A DNA stretch of 34,224 bases, from positions 1 to 34,224 of the forward strand of contig CAJOEI010000042.1 of NCBI GenBank assembly GCA_905233465.1, given 5' to 3'. Both the position numbers and the translations under genes were made by a program. Below are positions 1-9,783 of this stretch, one piece after another. The notes beneath the pieces are model-generated. The model saw nothing but the letters and a program-made list of their open reading frames with translations, had not been told where the DNA came from and made no database searches. The DNA is from an uncultured Bacteroidaceae bacterium (GTDB lineage Bacteria > Bacteroidota > Bacteroidia > Bacteroidales > Bacteroidaceae). Position 1 is the stretch's first letter, and every line of letters starts with the position of its first letter.

Positions 1-3000
1 AGGAACGTGAGCGAGAGCTGTGCGTCTGTAGCAAGGAAGAGATATGGCTTGCCAGCTTCCATGTCGGTGACCTCAGCAAGCTTGATGCTTGTGGGACGGC
101 CATTGGTACCCAGAACCTTGCCTACGACGGTGTATATATCTGCTCCGCTGATGTCGGCTGCTGCCACAGCACCCGGTACACAGATGGTGCCCCAACGGTC
201 GACAGTGACGCTGCGGGTGTAGGTGGTGAGAGGGATGAGGTCAACAGTGAAGTTAGCCAAAGACAACCACTTGCTGGCATCGGTCGTGGTAATGGTGATG
301 GTCGTAGAGGCAGCTGACAAGCCTGAAACCTCGAGAGGCGTGTAGGTGCTTTCAAGGTTGGCAGGAGTAACGGATGTACCGTCAGAAGCCGTCAATGTGT
401 ATGTGGTACCCTTGTATACACCCGTCTGTACGGAGTAGCCCGTGATGACATAGCCTTCGGGTGCCGTCAGCGTCAGCGTGGAATTGGTGTTGGCTGCTGT
501 GGGGTGATAAGCCAGATTGTAGCGGCTGTTGAAATTCGAGAATCTGTTATATGAGCCGTCACTCAGCGTCATCGTCAGACCTGCTACGCCACTGGCGTCA
601 TTGGATGTCCAAGTGAGACCGCTCCATGAACCGTAGGTGGTTTCGCCGGATAAACCATTGACAATCTTCACCTCTTTCTCCAGTGCAGACTTATCCAGGT
701 CGGGGATGTACTGCAGCAGCTGTTCGCGTGTGATTTCGAGGAAGTTGATGGGATAGTGGTTGTAGTCGGAAGAGCCGCCTGCTGCATTGAGGGACTGATC
801 CTCGAACAGGAGGTAGAGACTGCCTGCGGAGGACTTATCCATCGTCACGTAGCGCGTGCCCTTTGTCTGCACGTTCAGGAACTCTGTCCAGTTGCTGCCG
901 CCATCGGTGCTGTAGTAAAGCTTCAGGTCGGCGTGATTTTCAGTTGTCATGGAGTGGAAGATGACGTCGGTCTTGCCCGTCTCCGTTTCACGTTGATAGT
1001 AGAGAATGTCCTGATTGTTGCCAGCTTTCGTTTTAATCTCAGTCCACTGTCCTATGGGCGAAGTCTTTGACCAGGTGAAAGAACAGGTTCCATCATTGTT
1101 CTTTGTGTAAATGCCGAGATTGTAGCAGCGGTTGCCATTTGTACGGATGGAGGCAATCAACGAACCGTCATTGGCCTGCTCCAGCTTGGCTTCATTTCCG
1201 CCATTGCAGACAAGGGTGGCATCAATGTGCCATGTGGCACCGTCGTCTGTCGAATATAGGACATAGTTCTGTTCACTACTCCCGCTCGCTGTTTGTGCAT
1301 CTAATAGGAACATCAGTACACCATCATGGGTGTAAAGGCCTTTGCCGGAAGTGACGAAATAGTCGTATAGAGAGGCATGGTCTGTGAAGGTTATGCCTGC
1401 TGAAGAATCGCTGGCTGGAGCAATGGTCTGGATTGAACTCCATGTTAGTCCATCATCCGTTGATGTAACCATGCAGATACGGTTCAGGCCATAGAAGTAG
1501 CCCGTGTTACCTGCTGCAAAGAGCAAATAGAGTTTACCATCCTTGCCCTTGGTCAGCGACGGGTCGCCATAGCCGCAGGTGGCATCGTTGCTGTTATCGC
1601 CTTTAGCCACAACAACAGGAGTTCCCCACGTCTTACCGCCATCGGTGGAACGACGGACAACGATATCAATGACATGGCTATTGCCAATATCTGTATGACT
1701 GCCGTAGCGCTTATCTACTGCTGCAACGATGCTGCCGTCATCGGCTACTACCATAGCGGGAATACGATAGACATGGCTGCCGTTGTCGCGGGGCAGGAAG
1801 GGATAGCTACGGACGTTGAAGACCATAGCACCACGGTCGGCAGGATCGCCGACTGATGTCAAGTCGAGATTCGTCACGTTCTCATTGCAGGTGTAGATGA
1901 TACCTGTCACGGCAGCGTCAAGGACGGCACCAAGCGTAGCACTGCTGCTCACCGTAGCACCAATCCAGTAGTAGTGGGTTCCAGCGGAGAGGCTACCGAT
2001 ACTGAATGTGGCAGTAGAACCAGAGATGGATGCCGTAGCAACCTCCGTCTTCGTCGGAGCGCCGTCGCCTGTGGAATAGATTTCGGGTGAGTTGTTGTTG
2101 GCTTCGTAAAGCTTCAAGGTTGAGATGTTGGCCTCAGAACCGTCCTTTAGTTTGACGGTGAGCGTTGTGTTGATGGCAGCCTTGAAGGGCTGGACCGTTA
2201 CCTTCAGCAACATCACCTCACTGTCGCGTCCTGCCGTCTGCCAGCCCTGTTCCACGGTCACGCTGCCTTCTACAATAGCGAGGTCGGGATCGTAAGCAAA
2301 GGTGACGGTATGTGCTGAGGCATCCACGGTCACATTGGTTGCTCTGTCCAAGTTGAAGTCTGTGCTTTCAGGCGTCACACCCGTCGGCAGGAAGAAGAAG
2401 CCGTTCTTATAAACAGCCGTCAAGCCTTTCACATCGCTGCGCGAACAGGTTATAGTTGCAGACTCGGGGGCTGCATCGCAAACCATCTGCCAAGCCACGA
2501 GACCGGCAGCAGCGAGGTCGATGGGATAGATGTTCCACGTCGTGCGATAAGAAGCAGTCTCACCGATGAAGAAGTTGCCGTTGCTCACATATGGGTCGGC
2601 ATATCGGCCACTGGCATATATGTAATTACCATTATTATAACCAGGGTTAACAGCTGCAGGCTCATTGGAAGTTGTGGGGAAGACATTGCTTCTGTTGATG
2701 AGATAGCGTCCGTCAGTCATCTGCCAGTTGTAGTCTGAACCGTTCTTGACAAAGCGCGTAAAGAACGTTGCATCCGTGATAGCAGGCTGCACATCTACTC
2801 CACCTGTGAACGTGAGCGGATAGTTGGCCTGATTTGTGGTACCGGGGTAGATGTAGCGGCCGGGAGAGGCGGTAGCGGTGGGGTTGCTGGTAGTCTTGAT
2901 GCTAATCACGTACCATCCGTCATCTGCTGTGACGGCTCCCGTCAAGGCTGTCTGGTTCTTGACCAGCTTGGCCACGGCAGTGCTGGCGGCAGTGCTGGCA

Positions 3001-4451
3001 TCACCCGTCACCTTGGTGATGGTGAATTCACTTCCTGCGTCATTGTAGTTGATGATGGGATAGGTTTGGCCATTACTTACCGATATGTAAGCCGCGTTGG
3101 TGCCGCTAACGGGGTTGGAGGCCATCTTGATTTTCTTGGTGCCGTTGCTTTGTGTCTCGAAAACCATGGCTACAGCATTGTCGCTGAACACCCAAGGATT
3201 TCCGGCTCCATTGGCAGCGCCAGAAGGTATGGCAAACTTGCCGGCTCCTACATTATATAAATAATATTGGCCTGAGGTGCCAGTGGGAATGATAACCCAT
3301 TGGCTGTTGGCATTAGTAGCATCAAACGTGCCACTCTTGCCGCTGCTCCATACATACTTGGTAGAAGCATCGGGATTATAGATGAGCGCACCACGGCCGC
3401 TGTTGGTGTTGTTGATGGTATAGAGCTCATTGATGGCGGGCACCCATGAATCCACGAACTCCACGGGGAAGAACTGCCAATCGCTATTGCCGCCTGTAGA
3501 AGTGGGAATGCTGGTTCCCCAACCTACGACTGGATAGCCATTCTCCTGGCAGTCAAGGACGATGCCGTTGGTCTCGGAGGTCAGGTAGAAGTGACCGTCG
3601 GTGGAGTTGATCTTGCCGATGGTGTACTTCTCGGTACCCAGAGCCGTGGCAGGAACAGCCGTGTTATCAGGGACAGCACCCCAATAGTTGCCCAAGCCAT
3701 TCTGCAAGTAGTACTTACCGCTTCCAGCATTCATGAAGCGGACGAGGAACTTGGCATTGTCCGTAGCCGAGCCAGAAGGTGCTGCTGCTTGGTTCTTCAT
3801 CGAGCCGCTGTTTTCAAAAGCATAGCCGTTGCGTCCACGGTTCTTCATCACATACCACTGCCCTTCGCTGATGCTGGCAGCTTCCGTGGCAGAGGCAGAG
3901 ATGTCCTTGTCCGTGAAAGCGGAATAGGTGGCAGTTGTGGAGAGGGCAGAGGCTGTAACTTCGTAAATTTTAACTTGAGTGACGCTACCAGAGCCAGAAT
4001 TCCATCCAACCAGGTTTGGCGTGTTGCGATTCAACCTATACCCATTACATGTAGGAGCTGCAACACCATCGGAAAAATTCAAAGCCCAGCTACCTGCACT
4101 GGCTGCATCTGTACCCACCAAATTGGCATTACCTGTTGGCTTAGGCCAATACTTGCCAGTATAAGCGTTCTCTATTTTCCAAGTACCGTCTCCGTTATCA
4201 ATCAGATACCAAACAGCGGCCAAATTACAATTACCTGCCGAATTGGGACAATTATAGAAAGTTCCTGCGTCTTCAAGCCAAGGAGTGCTTGTCCCATTGC
4301 CTTGATGCTGCAGCAGATACGCCTTTCCGCTGACGATGCTACTGGCATCCGTCACTTGGCTACCCACAGTTACTGCTACCTGAGCGTTCAACTGTGTCAC
4401 TGCTCCTACTGCCAGCAGGAGCAGGGTTGTTAGTTTTTGTTTGATGTTCAT
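1..4451 (-). CDS. Large secreted sialidase (GH33), C-terminus cut by window edge
   Basis: Releases terminal sialic acids from glycoconjugates, probably outside the cell. I translated the minus strand from the ATG at 4451; the frame stays open to base 1 (about 1483 residues), so the C-terminus is missing. Residues 1-24 are a signal peptide ending LNAQ. Residues about 196-332 form a beta-rich module (WYVMKNRGRNGYAFE...) that recurs in the GH20-GH33 protein at 18093. Residues about 715-860 resemble the N-terminal domain associated with BNR-repeat sialidases. The catalytic domain begins at the YRIP motif (Arg896), with acid/base candidate Asp913 (VDKRY), Asp boxes such as STDGGKTW (935-942), candidate Glu1087 and Tyr1201. 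A C-terminal beta domain (WGTICVPGAV) follows. The start is 11 nt after the stop of a tail remnant, and I see no promoter in between. GH33 assignment is firm; linkage specificity is unknown. Confidence 0.92.
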   Translation of the reverse strand, partial: MNIKQKLTTLLLLAVGAVTQLNAQVAVTVGSQVTDASSIVSGKAYLLQHQGNGTSTPWLEDAGTFYNCPNSAGNCNLAAVWYLIDNGDGTWKIENAYTGKYWPKPTGNANLVGTDAASAGSWALNFSDGVAAPTCNGYRLNRNTPNLVGWNSGSGSVTQVKIYEVTASALSTTATYSAFTDKDISASATEAASISEGQWYVMKNRGRNGYAFENSGSMKNQAAAPSGSATDNAKFLVRFMNAGSGKYYLQNGLGNYWGAVPDNTAVPATALGTEKYTIGKINSTDGHFYLTSETNGIVLDCQENGYPVVGWGTSIPTSTGGNSDWQFFPVEFVDSWVPAINELYTINNTNSGRGALIYNPDASTKYVWSSGKSGTFDATNANSQWVIIPTGTSGQYYLYNVGAGKFAIPSGAANGAGNPWVFSDNAVAMVFETQSNGTKKIKMASNPVSGTNAAYISVSNGQTYPIINYNDAGSEFTITKVTGDASTAASTAVAKLVKNQTALTGAVTADDGWYVISIKTTSNPTATASPGRYIYPGTTNQANYPLTFTGGVDVQPAITDATFFTRFVKNGSDYNWQMTDGRYLINRSNVFPTTSNEPAAVNPGYNNGNYIYASGRYADPYVSNGNFFIGETASYRTTWNIYPIDLAAAGLVAWQMVCDAAPESATITCSRSDVKGLTAVYKNGFFFLPTGVTPESTDFNLDRATNVTVDASAHTVTFAYDPDLAIVEGSVTVEQGWQTAGRDSEVMLLKVTVQPFKAAINTTLTVKLKDGSEANISTLKLYEANNNSPEIYSTGDGAPTKTEVATASISGSTATFSIGSLSAGTHYYWIGATVSSSATLGAVLDAAVTGIIYTCNENVTNLDLTSVGDPADRGAMVFNVRSYPFLPRDNGSHVYRIPAMVVADDGSIVAAVDKRYGSHTDIGNSHVIDIVVRRSTDGGKTWGTPVVVAKGDNSNDATCGYGDPSLTKGKDGKLYLLFAAGNTGYFYGLNRICMVTSTDDGLTWSSIQTIAPASDSSAGITFTDHASLYDYFVTSGKGLYTHDGVLMFLLDAQTASGSSEQNYVLYSTDDGATWHIDATLVCNGGNEAKLEQANDGSLIASIRTNGNRCYNLGIYTKNNDGTCSFTWSKTSPIGQWTEIKTKAGNNQDILYYQRETETGKTDVIFHSMTTENHADLKLYYSTDGGSNWTEFLNVQTKGTRYVTMDKSSAGSLYLLFEDQSLNAAGGSSDYNHYPINFLEITREQLLQYIPDLDKSALEKEVKIVNGLSGETTYGSWSGLTWTSNDASGVAGLTMTLSDGSYNRFSNFNSRYNLAYHPTAANTNSTLTLTAPEGYVITGYSVQTGVYKGTTYTLTASDGTSVTPANLESTYTPLEVSGLSAASTTITITTTDASKWLSLANFTVDLIPLTTYTRSVTVDRWGTICVPGAVAAADISGADIYTVVGKVLGTNGRPTSIKLAEVTDMEAGKPYLFLATDAQLSLTF

Positions 4452-4462
4452 AATGTTTAGAT

Positions 4463-4709
4463 TTATTTGATGAATACTTTCTTTCCGTTGATGATATTAA
4501 CGCCGTGTTGGGGCTTGCTCAGGCGCTGACCAGCGAGGTTGTAGATACTCTCCTTGCCATTGTCAATTGTCAATTGTCCATTATCAATTGTTTCAATACC
4601 GTCCTCGCCACTGAAGCCGATGATGAAGCCTTTGACATCGCCGCTGATGGTACCGTTGTAACACAGGTAGGCTTTGTTGGCTCCAAGCTCAATCGAGGAG
4701 TTTAATAGT
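4463..4709 (-). pseudogene. Orphan C-terminal tail of a secreted protein (decapitated remnant)
   Basis: Downstream of the hflX stop, the minus strand encodes about 78 residues without a start of their own: ANKAYLCYNGTISGDVKGF, a repeat-derived stretch, then ESIYNLAGQRLSKPQHGV and a final GKKVFIK, with stop TAA at 4463-4465. This is the tail normally found at the end of large exported Prevotella proteins, similar in type to the tails at 13595 and 22466. The frame can be opened upstream only by reading through hflX in another frame. I infer that the body of a secreted-enzyme gene once preceding the sialidase was deleted, leaving its 3' end against hflX. Confidence 0.7.
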
Positions 4710-6017
<1,308 letters not shown>

Positions 6018-6112
6018 TTAATTCACAATGCACAATGCATAATGCACAATGCATAATGCACAATGCACAATTCATAATGCACAATGCTCAATGGTCAATG
6101 GATAATGGATAA
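6018..6112 (-). repeat. Heptamer array filling the lipoprotein-hflX spacer
   Basis: The whole spacer reads as about 14 degenerate 7-bp units on the minus strand (CCATTAT, CCATTGA, GCATTGT, GCATTAT, GAATTGT). It starts at the lipoprotein stop TAA and ends directly against the hflX ATG. No promoter box or terminator hairpin is visible. Confidence 0.95.
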
Positions 6113-6967
6113 TTACTTGACTTGAATGACGAGGTACTTGCTTGCGCTCCAGAACTTCTGGGGATCTGTGATGTGGAGGACATACTGTCCCTTGGCATCC
6201 TTGACGAGCTGGTAGGAGCCGGCGGGATGTGTGGTGAGTATCTCGGCGTTCTTACTGTAGAGCTTGATTTCCTTGTCGATGCGGATGTCAATCTGGGTGA
6301 AGTAGTCGCGGTTGAAGTCCTGCGAACGCAGCACGTCGCCCTTCTGGAGAATCTTCTGTTCCTTGAGCTCTGCCTTGGTGCCGAAGACGAACCATGCCTT
6401 GTTCAGGTCTTTATCCTGTGTAGCGATGGTGGCATCTTTCTGAGCATTGTCCTGTGTAAGCTGCTGGACGCTCTGGTTGAGGGTGTCGATTTGCTCGCCC
6501 TGTGCAGCAATGGTGATGTCGCGCTCGGCGAGCTGTGCCTGCAACTCCTGCACGCGTCGTGTCTGTTCCTCGAGCTGTGTCTTGAGGTTCTCGATGGTCT
6601 TTGTCAGGCGTGTGACATTGATGTTGCTGGTGTTGAGGCGTTCCTGGAGCTGTGCGATGCGGTTGCGGTTCTCGGCCATCGTCTGCTGGATAAATGCCAT
6701 GTTCTCGCGGATAACCTCACGAGATGAGGCTCCTTCCTGGCTGCCATTGGCAACAGTGATGCGCCCCTCGGCCTCGTTGATGAGGCGGAAGCCTTCCTGG
6801 ACCTCGTTGATGGAGCCCATGATGTCGTTGAGTTCGGTGTCGCGCTCGTTGATGACTTGGAGCAATGAATCGCGTTCGCGCTGTGCGCGCTCTTCAGCCT
6901 GACGGCCGAAGTCGCATGCCGTGAGTGCCATCAGGCACATAGGCAGGATGAAAAAGAGTTTTTTCAT
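6113..6967 (-). CDS. Coiled-coil lipoprotein (possibly Cbp1-like)
   Basis: A 284-residue exported lipoprotein of unproven function. The N-terminus is a lipoprotein signal, MKKLFFILPMCLMALTAC, with lipid-bearing Cys18. Residues about 20-195 are Gln/Glu/Arg-rich heptads with no Pro and read as a long coiled coil. The last 90 residues (from NKAWFVFGTKAELKEQKIL) form a compact beta-rich domain ending SKYLVIQVK. Lipoproteins with this layout are common in Bacteroidales; the collagen-binding Cbp1 family of Bacteroides is the closest match I can recall, but I cannot verify it. The gene lies 39 nt after rsmI on the same strand. Its stop falls inside a heptamer array. Confidence 0.85.
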   Translation of the reverse strand: MKKLFFILPMCLMALTACDFGRQAEERAQRERDSLLQVINERDTELNDIMGSINEVQEGFRLINEAEGRITVANGSQEGASSREVIRENMAFIQQTMAENRNRIAQLQERLNTSNINVTRLTKTIENLKTQLEEQTRRVQELQAQLAERDITIAAQGEQIDTLNQSVQQLTQDNAQKDATIATQDKDLNKAWFVFGTKAELKEQKILQKGDVLRSQDFNRDYFTQIDIRIDKEIKLYSKNAEILTTHPAGSYQLVKDAKGQYVLHITDPQKFWSASKYLVIQVK

Positions 6968-7009
6968 ATTTTTTTTGAATTATGGGTTTTATGGGGTTAA
7001 TGGGTTTTA
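6968..7009 (-). repeat. CCCATAAAA-type tandem repeat spanning the rsmI stop
   Basis: On the minus strand the spacer reads as four degenerate 8-11 bp units of CCCATAAAA, CCCATTAA and CCCATAATTC type. The rsmI stop codon TAA (7007-7009) is part of the first unit, and the last unit leads into an A-run before the lipoprotein ATG. Related CCCATTAGA units occur at 23881 and 32492. Confidence 0.85.
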
Positions 7010-7678
7010 TGGGGTTGGGGTGCCTCCCAGGACTATGACGAACTCGCCTCGGGGCTCGTTTTGTGTGAAGTGCTGCAAGGCCTCCTCGAGTGAGCCTCTT
7101 ACGCATTCTTCGTGAATCTTGCTTATCTCGCGGCAGACGCTGACTTGTCTGTCAGGGCCGAAGACCTCGATGAACTGTGTCAAGGTCTTGACGACTCGGT
7201 ACGGCGACTCGTAGAAGACCATCGTGCGGCGTTCTTCGGCCAACTCCTGCAAGCGTGTCTGGCGTCCCTTCTTCTGCGGCAGAAAGCCCTCGAAACAGAA
7301 GCGGTCGCAAGGCAGTCCAGATGCCACCAGCGCCGGCACGAGTGCTGTGGGCCCTGGGAGACATGAAACCTGCACGCCTGCACGTATGGCCTCGCGCGCG
7401 ATTAAGAAACCGGGGTCGCTTATCCCCGGTGTGCCAGCATCGCTGATGACTGCAATGTTCTCGCCCTGCTGCAGGCGTTCGACAAATCTCGCCACACTAT
7501 GATGCTCATTGAACTTGTGGTAGGAGAGCATAGGTCGGCGAATGTCGAAATGCTTCAGCAGGAGTCCACTGGTGCGAGTGTCTTCTGCCAGTATCAAATC
7601 GGCCTGCGAAAGTACCTTGAGGGCACGTGCTGTGATGTCCTCGAGGTTGCCTATTGGAGTCGGTACGACATAAAGCAT
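7007..7678 (-). CDS. rsmI: 16S rRNA (cytidine(1402)-2'-O)-methyltransferase
   Basis: Methylates the ribose of C1402 of 16S rRNA in the decoding centre, using SAM. The 223-residue protein starting [16 protein letters not shown] matches RsmI in length and motifs: the SAM-pocket strand [18 protein letters not shown], the conserved [12 protein letters not shown] loop, [12 protein letters not shown] and FYESPYR. The open frame extends further upstream, but that part overlaps the divergent tdk, so the start at 7678 is preferred. A TACTTTTG box lies only 4 nt before this ATG, suggesting a leaderless message. It is the first gene of the minus-strand set rsmI, lipoprotein, hflX. A diverged paralogue lies at 25572. 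Confidence 0.95.
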   Translation of the reverse strand: MLYVVPTPIGNLEDITARALKVLSQADLILAEDTRTSGLLLKHFDIRRPMLSYHKFNEHHSVARFVERLQQGENIAVISDAGTPGISDPGFLIAREAIRAGVQVSCLPGPTALVPALVASGLPCDRFCFEGFLPQKKGRQTRLQELAEERRTMVFYESPYRVVKTLTQFIEVFGPDRQVSVCREISKIHEECVRGSLEEALQHFTQNEPRGEFVIVLGGTPTP

Positions 7679-7682
7679 AGCG

Positions 7683-7717
7683 CAAAAGTACATATAATTG
7701 TGCATATGCACAGCAAA
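7683..7717 (-). promoter_or_regulatory. Putative rsmI promoter (leaderless)
   Basis: On the minus strand TACTTTTG (7690-7683) fits the Bacteroidetes -7 consensus TAnnTTTG. TTTG at 7717-7714 could be the -33 box, with a 23-nt spacer, a little long. The spacer contains the 12-bp perfect palindrome GTGCATATGCAC (7700-7711). The -7 box ends 4 nt before the rsmI ATG. Confidence 0.55.
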
Positions 7718-7763
7718 AGTTGGAACTTTTTTTTCGCAGCTCATATATTTTCTGACATTTTTC

Positions 7764-7794
7764 TTGGTACGCGTGCGAGAAAACACTACTTTTG
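7764..7794 (+). promoter_or_regulatory. Putative tdk promoter
   Basis: TTG at 7764-7766, 20 nt, then TACTTTTG at 7787-7794 match the Bacteroidetes sigma-ABfr-type -33/-7 consensus. The tdk ATG follows 31 nt downstream. The intergenic region is shared with the divergent rsmI promoter. Confidence 0.6.
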
Positions 7795-7825
7795 TGCCGA
7801 AAATGCCATTTATACACAAAAAGAA

Positions 7826-8410
7826 ATGACCAACGAAAAATACTTCAACGGCGAGATGATGCGTCGCGGTCGCGTAGAGGTGATATGCGGTTCGATGTTC
7901 AGCGGCAAGACCGAGGAGCTGATACGACGCATGAAGCGTGCCAAGTTTGCCCGCCAGAAGGTGGAGATCTTTAAGCCAAGCATAGACACCCGCTACAGCG
8001 ATGCGGACGTGGTGAGCCACGAGGGCAACGCCATCACTTCAACACCCGTGGAGAGTGCTGCCAGCATCCTGCTGATGGGTTCCGACTGCGACGTGCTGGG
8101 CATTGACGAGGCTCAGTTCTTTGACTCACAGATTGTTGACGTATGCAATGAGCTGGCCAACCGCGGCATCCGCGTCATCGTGGCAGGACTGGACTTGGAC
8201 TTCAAGGCTCAACCATTCGGCCCGATGCCGCAGCTGTGTGCCATCGCCGACGAGGTGACTAAGGTTCACGCCGTGTGCATGCGCTGTGGGGCGCTGGCCT
8301 ACGTGAGCCACCGCATCGTGGAGGGCGACAGTCAGGTGCTGCTGGGCGAGACCCACGAGTATGAGCCGCTGTGCCGCGAGTGCTATGAACAAGCGACGAA
8401 AGGGAGTTGA
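7826..8410 (+). CDS. tdk: Thymidine kinase
   Basis: Type II thymidine kinase; phosphorylates thymidine to dTMP in the salvage route. From the ATG at 7826 it is 194 residues, the usual length. The P-loop is [19 protein letters not shown] is the Walker B-like motif; the zinc-binding cysteines are CMRCG and [20 protein letters not shown] is the lasso region. The open frame runs back to 7499, but the upstream part overlaps rsmI and the promoter, so I chose the start downstream of the TACTTTTG box. The TGA stop lies in a GAGTTGAAAG heptamer that begins the repeat array before the next gene. Confidence 0.96.
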   Translation: MTNEKYFNGEMMRRGRVEVICGSMFSGKTEELIRRMKRAKFARQKVEIFKPSIDTRYSDADVVSHEGNAITSTPVESAASILLMGSDCDVLGIDEAQFFDSQIVDVCNELANRGIRVIVAGLDLDFKAQPFGPMPQLCAIADEVTKVHAVCMRCGALAYVSHRIVEGDSQVLLGETHEYEPLCRECYEQATKGS

Positions 8411-8497
8411 AAGACACGACCTACGGTCGTAGTTTAAAGTTTAAGGTTTAAAGTTTAAAGACAGTGAGGCGGCCGAGGCCGCAGTTGAAAGTTGAAA
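8405..8497 (+). repeat. Composite heptamer/hairpin element between tdk and the AI-2E gene
   Basis: Two modules in series. First: AGTTGAAAG (carrying the tdk stop), hairpin ACGACC-TAC-GGTCGT (8416-8430), then four AGTTTAA-type heptamers (8431-8460). Second: hairpin GCGGCC-GA-GGCCGC (8469-8482) followed by AGTTGAAAGTTGAAA. Hairpins of this design recur at 18048, 23845 and 32449. The stems are too short to call efficient terminators with confidence. Confidence 0.9.
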
Positions 8498-8504
8498 ATA
8501 TAAA

Positions 8505-9653
8505 ATGTTTAAGCATCCGATAACCTTCGACAGCTTTATCAGAGGTGTCATTGCCATAGCCATTGCCATAGGGCTTGGGCTGCTGATCAACAGGTTGAGC
8601 GGTGTTTTGCTGCCGTTCTTCATAGCATGGATACTGGCCTACCTGCAATATCCGCTGGTGCGTTTCCTGCAATATCGTTGCAAGCTGCGCAGCCGCACGC
8701 TGAGCATCATCGTCTCGGCAGTGATTGTCGTGGGCGTGCTGGCAGGACTGGTGGTGCTGGTTGTGCCACCGATGGTGGAGGAGTTCAGCAAGCTGGGCAG
8801 CCTAATGAGCGAGGTCACCACGCGCTATCTTGGCGACACCAACCTGGGCCCATATCTGGTTGGCATGATAGAGGAATACAGCAACCAATACCAGACACAG
8901 TTGGTAAAACTAATTCAGGACCAGAGCTTTATTGACGCAGCACAGGGCTTGCTGGGCTATATGTGGGACGCACTGATGCAGACTGTGGACTTCGCCATCG
9001 GGCTGGTGGGGTCGATGATTGTACTGCTGTATATGTTCTTCATCCTGCAGGACTATGAAATCATCAGCGAGGGCTGGGTGGAGTTCATACCAACCAACTC
9101 GCGACCTTTTGTCCGACAACTGGTTGGGGACGTGGAGAGCGGCATGAACGCCTACTTCCGTGGCCAGGGTATGGTGGCGTTCTGTGTGGGTGTGCTCTTC
9201 AGCATCGGATTCCTCATTGTGGGGATGCCGATGGCCATAGGCTTAGGACTGTTCATGGGGTTGCTGAACCTCATACCCTATATGCAGACGCTGGGTTTCG
9301 TGCCGATGATATTCCTCTCGCTGATGAAGGCAGCTGACACAGGTCAGAGCTTTTGGCTCATATTCGGTCTGGGCGCGCTGGTGGTGCTTGTGGTGCAGTT
9401 GATTCAGGATATGGTGCTCGTGCCCAAGATTATGGGCTCGGCAATGGGTCTGAATCCTGCCGTCATACTGCTATCCCTGTCCGTGTGGGGCTCGTTGCTG
9501 GGCTTCATCGGACTCATCATTGCGCTACCGCTGACCACACTGCTCATCTCCTACTACCGGCGCTTTGTGATTCAGGCTACCGAGCCGCAGGCTACAACGG
9601 AATTGGAAGTTCTTTCTGAGGAAAGCGTCCCATTGGGCCGAGCGGAAAGTTGA
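8505..9653 (+). CDS. AI-2E family transporter (PerM/YdiK-like membrane protein)
   Basis: A 382-residue polytopic inner-membrane protein of the AI-2E exporter/PerM superfamily; the substrate in this organism is unknown. Two N-terminal helices (ITFDSFIRGVIAIAIAIGLG, VLLPFFIAWILAYLQYP) are followed by another at about 70-90 and an amphipathic soluble section (PPMVEEFSKLGSLM...). The conserved C-terminal membrane core follows, with the family signatures GLLNLIPY and the VVQLIQDMVLVPKIMG/GLNPAVILLSL block. The frame ends GRAES with its TGA inside AGTTGAAAG repeats. It sits 94 nt after tdk, separated only by the composite repeat. Confidence 0.9.
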   Translation: MFKHPITFDSFIRGVIAIAIAIGLGLLINRLSGVLLPFFIAWILAYLQYPLVRFLQYRCKLRSRTLSIIVSAVIVVGVLAGLVVLVVPPMVEEFSKLGSLMSEVTTRYLGDTNLGPYLVGMIEEYSNQYQTQLVKLIQDQSFIDAAQGLLGYMWDALMQTVDFAIGLVGSMIVLLYMFFILQDYEIISEGWVEFIPTNSRPFVRQLVGDVESGMNAYFRGQGMVAFCVGVLFSIGFLIVGMPMAIGLGLFMGLLNLIPYMQTLGFVPMIFLSLMKAADTGQSFWLIFGLGALVVLVVQLIQDMVLVPKIMGSAMGLNPAVILLSLSVWGSLLGFIGLIIALPLTTLLISYYRRFVIQATEPQATTELEVLSEESVPLGRAES

Positions 9654-9662
9654 AAGTTGAAA
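9644..9662 (+). repeat. Short AAAGTTG array over the stop of the AI-2E gene
   Basis: Two AAAGTTG units plus a partial one. The TGA of the first full unit is the stop codon of the preceding gene (final residues ES), as also seen at xseA. Confidence 0.8.
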
Positions 9663-9677
9663 GCTGTCTTCCATCGT

Positions 9678-9743
9678 CCGGACAACCCAGCTGCATCGAC
9701 CGGACAACCCAGTTGCATCGACCGGACAACCCAGCTGCATCGA
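9678..9743 (+). repeat. Three 22-bp direct repeats upstream of the metallopeptidase
   Basis: Three contiguous 22-bp copies at 9678-9699, 9700-9721 and 9722-9743, each starting CCGGACAACCCAG and ending TGCATCGA; only one base differs (copy two has T for C in CAGCTG). They lie 40 bp before the metallopeptidase ATG and are GC-richer than the heptamer arrays. The roughly two-turn spacing would suit a multi-site operator, but nothing shows this directly. Confidence 0.92.
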
Positions 9744-9783
9744 CCGGATATACATCAATCAAGCAAAACAAACAAATATATCC

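Noticed and set aside
3591..4433. 280-codon open frame on the plus strand
   Set aside because: Antisense to the sialidase, whose own frame is open throughout and carries signal peptide and domains.
6122..6727. 201-codon Leu/Val-rich open frame on the plus strand
   Set aside because: Antisense of the coiled-coil lipoprotein; Leu-richness arises from complementing Gln/Glu codons.
7679..8020. N-terminal extension of rsmI on the minus strand
   Set aside because: Overlaps tdk and both promoters; the rsmI family starts at MLYVVPTP.
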